DNA from: RDXT01 sp033765305
Lineage (GTDB): Bacteria; Bacteroidota; Bacteroidia; J057
Length of the DNA: 64,000 nucleotides
Assembly: GCA_033765305.1 (NCBI GenBank)
Contig: JANRID010000033.1
Coordinates: forward strand, 1-64,000
Direction of reading: 5' to 3'
Positions 59,090 through 64,000 of this stretch are shown here, piece by piece. A program made the translations under genes and the position numbers. Position 1 is the first letter of the stretch. Each line of letters starts with the position of its first letter. The notes beneath the pieces are model-generated. The model saw only the letters and a list, made by a program, of their open reading frames with translations, did not search any database and was not told where the DNA came from.

Positions 59090-60427
59090 CTAGTCCACCG
59101 GCCCGTTGTCCACGCGGGATTCAAGCTGGGTCTGCAGGCTGGAGGGCAATGCGGTGAAAAAATCATAGCCAAGCCGGTCCTCCAGTTCGTCCACGCTCAG
59201 GCGGTACTCGTGCCAGGCCTTGTTGTCGGAAGACTGGGTATTGGGCATCTCCACCGCAATCACCCGGCTGCTGCCGGAGATGCGGCTCAGGTCGTCGTTT
59301 CCTTCCGGCAATACCAGAATCACCTTCCAGCAGGTCTTCGGCACGGTCACCCGGCCTTCGTCGAGGGTATTCTTCGAGCCTTTGGTGCCGCTGCCTCCCC
59401 GGCCCGACACGCCGGCATAGATATACAGCTCGCTGCCTTCCGTCATCAGCTTGCGGCAGTAGCTTTCAAGATCCTTCCAGGGCCCCTGATTGAGATCGGG
59501 GGCCTGGGGCACGATATTGGTCATCAGAAAGGTAGCGGAATTTTCGCCGACCGTGGAATCGCGGTCTTCGGAGGGGCACAGGTGCCCCCGGTCGAAGCCG
59601 GTATTCGTATAGCTGTCGGTGGTGACGGCATACCAGTCTGCCGGCAGCGCCGGATCGGCGCGGAAATCGTTCTGGCGCTGCGCGCTGCCCTTCCAGGCAA
59701 CGCTGAGGTGCCAGGCCACCCAGTTGGCCGTGCCCCGGTCCCGGTGATAGGACAGCGCATACGCATCCTTGATCATCAGATAGTTATCCTCCGAAGCAGA
59801 CGAAGCGGATGCATCGCTGGGGTTGCCGGGATCGAGCGGATTGCCCCGGCCGGAAAGCACCCCGCCGCCGCCGGTGAGCGGATCGGCGTAGAAGTCGTCG
59901 ATGTTCAGGCGGGCTTCGCCGCCGCTCACCTTGCGGATCTCGAAGCGCACGGCCTCATCGAAGCTGACCTGTATGGTGGCCGTGCGCAGGGTAGCGCCCG
60001 TACGGACCGTCGCCGCCGTGCGGGACCAGCTCCGGCCCTCGTCCGTCGAGTGCCAGAGCTCCCACTCCGACAGGTCGTCCGAGCCATAGGCGGCATGCGC
60101 CACGCGCACCACGCGCGCGCCATCCACGTCGAAGTTCATCCGCAGCCGGCCCTCGTTGCGGATGCGCACCGACCGGCTGCCGTTTTTCAGGTCCTGGTTG
60201 CTGGAGCCGATCAGGGCGTCGTCGAGCAGCCAGGGCCCGGAGACCAGCTCCTCCACCGCAGCTTCGTAGCCCCGTTTGCCCGCCGCCTCGAAGTCCTCCT
60301 CCACCAGCGGCACCAGCGGCCCCTGGATCTCCTCCGGCCCGCAGGCAGCCAGCAGCAGGGCGAAGATCAGCATAAGCCCCGTACGGGGCGGATAGGCAAG
60401 GGCCGCAGGCCGCAGTCGGATCAGCAT
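59090..60427 (-). CDS. Secreted DNA/RNA non-specific endonuclease, lipoprotein
   Basis: A 445-residue protein. The start at 60427 gives a lipoprotein signal with lipobox LLAAC. Residues about 40-190 form a beta-sandwich-like region with DDALIGSSNQDLKNGSRSVR and SFDEAVRFEIRKVSGG, a style seen in secreted Bacteroidota proteins. The C-terminal half is a NUC1-type nuclease with the catalytic motif DRGHLCPSEDR (DRGH) and the metal-binding Asn in SATFLMTNIVPQAPDLNQGP, followed by TCWKVILVLP. It should degrade DNA and RNA outside the cell for scavenging or competition. A -7 element lies at 60473-60480. Confidence 0.93.
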   Translation of the reverse strand: MLIRLRPAALAYPPRTGLMLIFALLLAACGPEEIQGPLVPLVEEDFEAAGKRGYEAAVEELVSGPWLLDDALIGSSNQDLKNGSRSVRIRNEGRLRMNFDVDGARVVRVAHAAYGSDDLSEWELWHSTDEGRSWSRTAATVRTGATLRTATIQVSFDEAVRFEIRKVSGGEARLNIDDFYADPLTGGGGVLSGRGNPLDPGNPSDASASSASEDNYLMIKDAYALSYHRDRGTANWVAWHLSVAWKGSAQRQNDFRADPALPADWYAVTTDSYTNTGFDRGHLCPSEDRDSTVGENSATFLMTNIVPQAPDLNQGPWKDLESYCRKLMTEGSELYIYAGVSGRGGSGTKGSKNTLDEGRVTVPKTCWKVILVLPEGNDDLSRISGSSRVIAVEMPNTQSSDNKAWHEYRLSVDELEDRLGYDFFTALPSSLQTQLESRVDNGPVD

Positions 60428-60472
60428 GGGAGCAGGGTTGAATGGAAAGCGCCGGCCCGGATGGGCCGGCAC

Positions 60473-60480
60473 GCAAGGTA
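60473..60480 (-). promoter_or_regulatory. -7 element (TACCTTGC) of the nuclease gene
   Basis: TACCTTGC on the minus strand in the recurring CCGTACCTTGC context, 45 nt upstream of the ATG at 60427. The leader contains a GCCGGCCC/GGGCCGGC hairpin (60451-60470), which may also end the upstream gene. Confidence 0.45.
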
Positions 60481-60492
60481 CGGCAGTGTTGC

Positions 60493-60894
60493 TTAATGAT
60501 GCTCTTCGCGGCAGAGGCCGACAATCTCGTGGAACACATCGTGCAGCGCCGTCAGCGATGCGGTGATCTGATCATCGGCGGCCTTCGCTTTCACCAGCTT
60601 GTTAAGCGCCTTGCTCCCGGACTGGAGACGCTTCACCGCGTCGAGGATGGCAGGCGTGTTGAACTGAGCCGGCACATCGGATTTGGCCAGCGTCCCCGCT
60701 TTTTTGGCCATTTCGCCGGAGCGGGCTTTGATGGGGGCCAGATCGCCTTCCTCAGCCGGATGGAAGGTCTGGGACATAACCCCGTGGAAGTTCTTCAGTT
60801 CAGCCCAGGTGTCGAAGATGGACTGTGCGGAAGCGGATTGAGCGGCGAAGCACAGCAGCGCCAGGCTCAGCAGGGAAAACCAGAATCGTTTCAT
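60493..60894 (-). CDS. Small periplasmic helical protein of unknown function
   Basis: A 133-residue secreted protein with signal peptide MKRFWFSLLSLALLCFAAQS (cleavage near SASAQ). The mature part is helix-forming and rich in Lys and Ala, with an H-F/H pattern at the start (FHGVMSQTFHPAEEGD) and LHDVFHEIVGLCREEHH at the end. The layout recalls four-helix cytochrome c'-like or cytochrome b562-like proteins, but no heme CxxCH is present. The His pairs at both ends could bind a metal. Function unknown. Confidence 0.75.
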   Translation of the reverse strand: MKRFWFSLLSLALLCFAAQSASAQSIFDTWAELKNFHGVMSQTFHPAEEGDLAPIKARSGEMAKKAGTLAKSDVPAQFNTPAILDAVKRLQSGSKALNKLVKAKAADDQITASLTALHDVFHEIVGLCREEHH

Positions 60895-60993
60895 GACCTA
60901 TACGGATAAGATCTGTCTGTCCGGGCGCCGCACGCCGGCTGCCGCGGACGCGGGTAAAGATAACGGGTTTCGGAGTTCCGGCCAAGCCTCAGC

Positions 60994-61030
60994 AAAACAG
61001 CCGCTCCTTGCCCAGGATGGGCAGGAGCGG
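60994..61030 (-). terminator. Terminator after the T9SS repeat protein
   Basis: On the minus strand a GC-rich stem (about 13 bp with one bulge, 61001-61014 with 61018-61030) is followed by CTGTTTTGC. It lies 48 nt after the stop at 61079. Confidence 0.6.
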
Positions 61031-61078
61031 CCGCCGGAATATCAAGGAATCGGGTTAACTCATTCAGTTTCTGCCGGA

Positions 61079-64000
61079 TCAGGGCTGCACCTGGAGGGTG
61101 CGCACCGCATAGCGGCTGCCGGATTGGATGCGGAGCAGGTAGATGCCGCCGGGCAGGGCCGGCAGGTTCAGGGGTGCTGGCAGCAGGCTGAGGGTCTCGC
61201 GGTGCAGCACGCGGCCATCGAGGCTCAGGAGTTCGCATTCCACCCCATGGCCCGCTTCGGCTTCACCGTCCAGATAGACCTGGCCGCGGCTGGGATTGGG
61301 ATACAGCCGGAGACCGGCCCATTGCACCTCGCCGGGATCGATGCCTACCGTCAGGCTGCTCACTTCGTACAGCGCGCTGTAGCGCGTGCGGAGATTGTCG
61401 TCGACTGCGGTGAACGAGCCGCCGGCATAGAGCAGCGAGTCGGCATCGAACAGCGCCCGGATGGTGCTGGCCGCTTTCAGATCGCCCACAAACTGGCCGC
61501 TGCCCGCTGTGACGAGGGCACCGTAGCCTGCGGTCTGGCCGCCGGCCTGGGTGAAGGAGCCGCCCATGAAGACCAGGTTGTCCCGGGCCGAAAGGGCGCT
61601 GACCGTGCTGTTGGGCGAGGGGTCCCAGGTTGTCAGGCCGCCGGTGCTGCGCTCATAGGCAGCCGCATAGCGCCGGTTGACCGTGCCGCCGTCCAGCGTC
61701 GAGAAGCCGCCGCCGACGTAGATCCGGAATTCCGAGACCGCGATGGCATTCACCGTGCTGTTCAGGTTCGGATTCCAGCTTGTGACCGCGCCATCTGCCT
61801 GCACCGACCCAAGCCGGTTGCGGGTCTGTCCGCCCAGCTGGGTAAAGCTGCCGCCCACGAAGACCTTGCCATCAGCCCAGGCGAGGGTTTCCACACTGCC
61901 GGTAGCACCGGGATCCCAGGCGGCAGGCACGTCGCTGGCAGGGGTAAAGGCAGCCAGATAGTTGCGGGTCAGGCTTTTCGCCGTGGTGAACGCGCCGCCG
62001 GCATACAGATCGGTTCCCGACCATGCGAGGGCGTACACGCTGTTGTTCAGGTTGGGATTCCAGGTGTCGGCGTTGCCGTTGGTCAGGTTGACCCGGCCGA
62101 GGTAGTTGCGGGGCTGGCCGCCGAGCTGGGTGAAACTGCCGCCCACATACAGGGAAGAGCCGGCCTTCACCAGGGTATGTACGGTGCTGTTGGGGTTCGG
62201 GCGCCAGCCGGAGATGATCAGGCCGCTGCGCTCATCGATCGCGAAGAGGTTGGTTACGGGCTCATGCTTGAGGTAGCCGAAGCTCCCGCCCAAGAGCAGC
62301 GTATCGTTGCGCACAGCCAGGGCATTGATGGCCGATTCCGTCTGCGGCGACCAGCTCAGCAGCGCAGCATTGGAGCGGGCAAATGCAGCGCCGTTCTTGC
62401 GGCGCTGGCCGCTCAGCGTCACGTCAAACTGCCCGCCGGCGTACACCGTATCGCCGATGATCGCAATGTCGTAGACGTAGATGGAACTGTTGCCGGGAAA
62501 GCCTGCATTCCACGCCACATCGAGGGTGTCCGCTGCACCGGCACCGGTGCGGTACCGCACGAGCCCGGCACGGGGCTGGCCCTGGATCTGGGAGAAGATC
62601 CCGCCTACATACAGCCGGGACTGATCGGCATGCAGGGAGTACACCGTGCTGTTGGCAGCCGGATTCCAGGAGAACACCAGCTTGGAGCTGCCGCTGAAGG
62701 ACAGCAGGTAGCTGCGCGTCTCGTACTTGTAATAGGTGAACGATCCGCCGGCAAGCACCCGTCCGCCCGCAGTCGCAATCGTATTGCCCGTGCTGCTGGC
62801 CTGCGGATTCCAGGGCAGGATGGTATGGGTGCTGTGGTTGGTATTGAGCAAAGCCCCCAGATAGCGGCGGGACTGATTGCCCAGGGTCGTGAAACCGCCC
62901 GCTGCATACACCGTGTCGCCAGCGATGGCCACATCGTACACCGTGCTGCCTGCGTTGGGGTTCCAGGCCGTGACCGTGCCCTGCCCGTTGACGGTAAACT
63001 CGGCGAGATAGTTCCGGTTCAGTCCCCCGATCTGGGAGAAGCTGCCCGCTGCATAGAAGTAGGTGTTGTCGCGGCGCTTAATGCGGTACACGGTGGAGTT
63101 GGCCGTCAGGGTCCAGGCATCGGAGGTCAGATTATCCTGCGGATTGAACCCGGCCATGTAATTGCGCTGATCGTATTTGGCATAGGTGAAGCTGCCGCCG
63201 ATGAGCACATCGCTGCCGCTCGCAATCACGATGTTGACCGTCGAGCTCAGCTCCGGGTTCCAGGAGGCCAGGCTGCCGTTGGACTGCAGCAGGGCTGCAT
63301 AGCGGCGGGGCTGTCCGCCCATCGTGGTGAAATTCCCCCCGATATACCCGTTGCGGATGCTGTACACCGTACTGTTGGCATTGGGGTTCCAAAGCGTCGC
63401 CGTGCCGTTGTTCAGGTTGAGCTCGGCCAGATAGTTGCGCGGCTGCCCGCCGATGGAGGTAAAGGATCCCCCTGCGTATATCGTCGTGCCGGAGGGCGCG
63501 GCTTCCAGGGTGTACACGGTGCTGTTGCAGTTCGGGTTGAATGCCGCCACGAGGCTGCCGTCCGTTGCAAGCGCCGCCAGATAGTTCCGGTTTTGGGACG
63601 CAATCTGCGAGAAGCTGCCGCCGATGTACAGGGCTGTCCCGATTTTCTGCATCGCATAGACCGTGCTGTTCGGCGCCGGGTTGAAGGTCCGCAGCGCGCC
63701 GGTCGCAGCGTCCACCGCTCCGAGGTAGTTGCGCGGCTGCCCGCCAAGCTGGGTAAAGCTGCCGCCCACATACAGATCGCTTCCGTCGAGCAGCAGCGCA
63801 TACACCGTGCTGTTGGGCGCGGCGGGGTTGGAGGTCCAGTCCGGCAGGAGCTGTCCGGTCGTGGCATCAATGGCGGCTACGCGGCTCACGCTCTGGCCGC
63901 CGATCTGGGTGAAGGAACCTCCTACATACAGCGTGTTGCCCGACTTCAGCAGCACGTATACCGTAGCGTTCGGGCTGGGGCTGAATGCGGCGTCCAGCGT
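61079..64000 (-). CDS. Large secreted propeller-repeat protein with T9SS sorting domain, 5' end outside window
   Basis: An open frame of 973 residues that continues past the right edge, so the N terminus is missing. It contains about 18 repeats of roughly 45-60 residues, each built from W-N-P-N-x-N-S-T-V-Y, then a short strand and YVGGSFTQIGGQ-R-N-Y-L-A. The repeats resemble delta-60/beta-propeller repeats and predict one or more large propellers. The C-terminal 85 residues hold a type A T9SS sorting domain (RLYPNPSRGQVYLDG, then PGGIYLLRI, and a short C-terminal tail), which directs secretion through the type IX system and anchoring at the cell surface. Role is probably adhesion or surface structure. 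Confidence 0.9.
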   Translation of the reverse strand, partial: TLDAAFSPSPNATVYVLLKSGNTLYVGGSFTQIGGQSVSRVAAIDATTGQLLPDWTSNPAAPNSTVYALLLDGSDLYVGGSFTQLGGQPRNYLGAVDAATGALRTFNPAPNSTVYAMQKIGTALYIGGSFSQIASQNRNYLAALATDGSLVAAFNPNCNSTVYTLEAAPSGTTIYAGGSFTSIGGQPRNYLAELNLNNGTATLWNPNANSTVYSIRNGYIGGNFTTMGGQPRRYAALLQSNGSLASWNPELSSTVNIVIASGSDVLIGGSFTYAKYDQRNYMAGFNPQDNLTSDAWTLTANSTVYRIKRRDNTYFYAAGSFSQIGGLNRNYLAEFTVNGQGTVTAWNPNAGSTVYDVAIAGDTVYAAGGFTTLGNQSRRYLGALLNTNHSTHTILPWNPQASSTGNTIATAGGRVLAGGSFTYYKYETRSYLLSFSGSSKLVFSWNPAANSTVYSLHADQSRLYVGGIFSQIQGQPRAGLVRYRTGAGAADTLDVAWNAGFPGNSSIYVYDIAIIGDTVYAGGQFDVTLSGQRRKNGAAFARSNAALLSWSPQTESAINALAVRNDTLLLGGSFGYLKHEPVTNLFAIDERSGLIISGWRPNPNSTVHTLVKAGSSLYVGGSFTQLGGQPRNYLGRVNLTNGNADTWNPNLNNSVYALAWSGTDLYAGGAFTTAKSLTRNYLAAFTPASDVPAAWDPGATGSVETLAWADGKVFVGGSFTQLGGQTRNRLGSVQADGAVTSWNPNLNSTVNAIAVSEFRIYVGGGFSTLDGGTVNRRYAAAYERSTGGLTTWDPSPNSTVSALSARDNLVFMGGSFTQAGGQTAGYGALVTAGSGQFVGDLKAASTIRALFDADSLLYAGGSFTAVDDNLRTRYSALYEVSSLTVGIDPGEVQWAGLRLYPNPSRGQVYLDGEAEAGHGVECELLSLDGRVLHRETLSLLPAPLNLPALPGGIYLLRIQSGSRYAVRTLQVQP

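Noticed and set aside
61079..64000. Regularly spaced similar segments suggesting a CRISPR array
   Set aside because: The repeats are 130-180 nt, imperfect and in frame; they encode protein repeats with a T9SS sorting domain.

Overview
The window looks like chromosomal DNA from a GC-rich member of the Bacteroidota, most plausibly a Saprospiria/Lewinella-type marine or sludge bacterium. The evidence is a SusC/SusD outer-membrane pair, a secreted repeat protein with a C-terminal type IX secretion (T9SS) sorting domain, an N-acyl-ornithine carbamoyltransferase of the Bacteroides type, many lipoprotein signals, and promoters that fit the Bacteroidota -33/-7 consensus (TTTG-N19-TAnnTTTG). Species level is inference only. 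High GC creates very long antisense open frames; these were treated as shadows.

Layout. 1-6.1 kb: truncated Uma2-type nuclease, a beta-propeller lipoprotein, a CoA-binding protein, a membrane protein overlapping purK-purE, then enoyl-CoA hydratase and an Ldh-family dehydrogenase on the minus strand. 7-13.9 kb: one 2290-residue signalling protein with about 15 PAS domains, one of them a complete LOV (blue-light) domain, a GAF-like region, a DHp-like helix pair without an ATPase domain, and a C-terminal receiver domain. 13.9-15.6 kb: amidase lipoprotein and AhpD-like protein. 15.7-22.7 kb: an accessory stretch with two tandem Fic proteins, a secreted ADP-ribosylglycohydrolase, two palindromic repeats, an ATPase of the DUF234 type and the remnant of a DUF1016 (YhcG) nuclease.

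22.7-32.6 kb is a minus-strand nutrient-uptake locus: susC, susD, an ASPIC/VCBS lipoprotein and a vanadium-haloperoxidase-like lipoprotein. It has a good promoter, a LacI-type operator palindrome and an internal terminator followed by a second promoter. 33-35.6 kb: gluconate-2-dehydrogenase-subunit-3-like protein with a GMC oxidoreductase. 35.9-40 kb: hemW, a Wzz-like protein, an O-antigen ligase and an alkyltransferase-like protein. 40.4-43.9 kb: AhpD-like protein, DUF3179 membrane protein, a frameshifted beta-barrel gene and a NUDIX hydrolase.

44-45.4 kb: kdsD-like and kdsA (Kdo synthesis). 45.5-48.6 kb: fatty-acid desaturase and an ECF sigma / membrane-anchored regulator / Spy-like trio. 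48.6-53.3 kb: argB-argF', a serine hydrolase and a GNAT-nitrilase fusion. 53.3-55.3 kb: a RloA-RloB (AbiL-like) probable phage-defence pair. 55.5-64 kb: membrane protein, glycerophosphodiesterase, a barrel-like secreted protein, a sensor kinase, a secreted nuclease, a small periplasmic protein and a truncated 18-repeat T9SS cargo protein.

The strongest candidates for a second look are the LOV/PAS giant, the RloAB pair, the Fic/ADP-ribosylhydrolase/ATPase accessory stretch with its palindromic repeats, and the regulated SusCD-ASPIC-haloperoxidase operon. No rRNA, tRNA or CRISPR array was seen.
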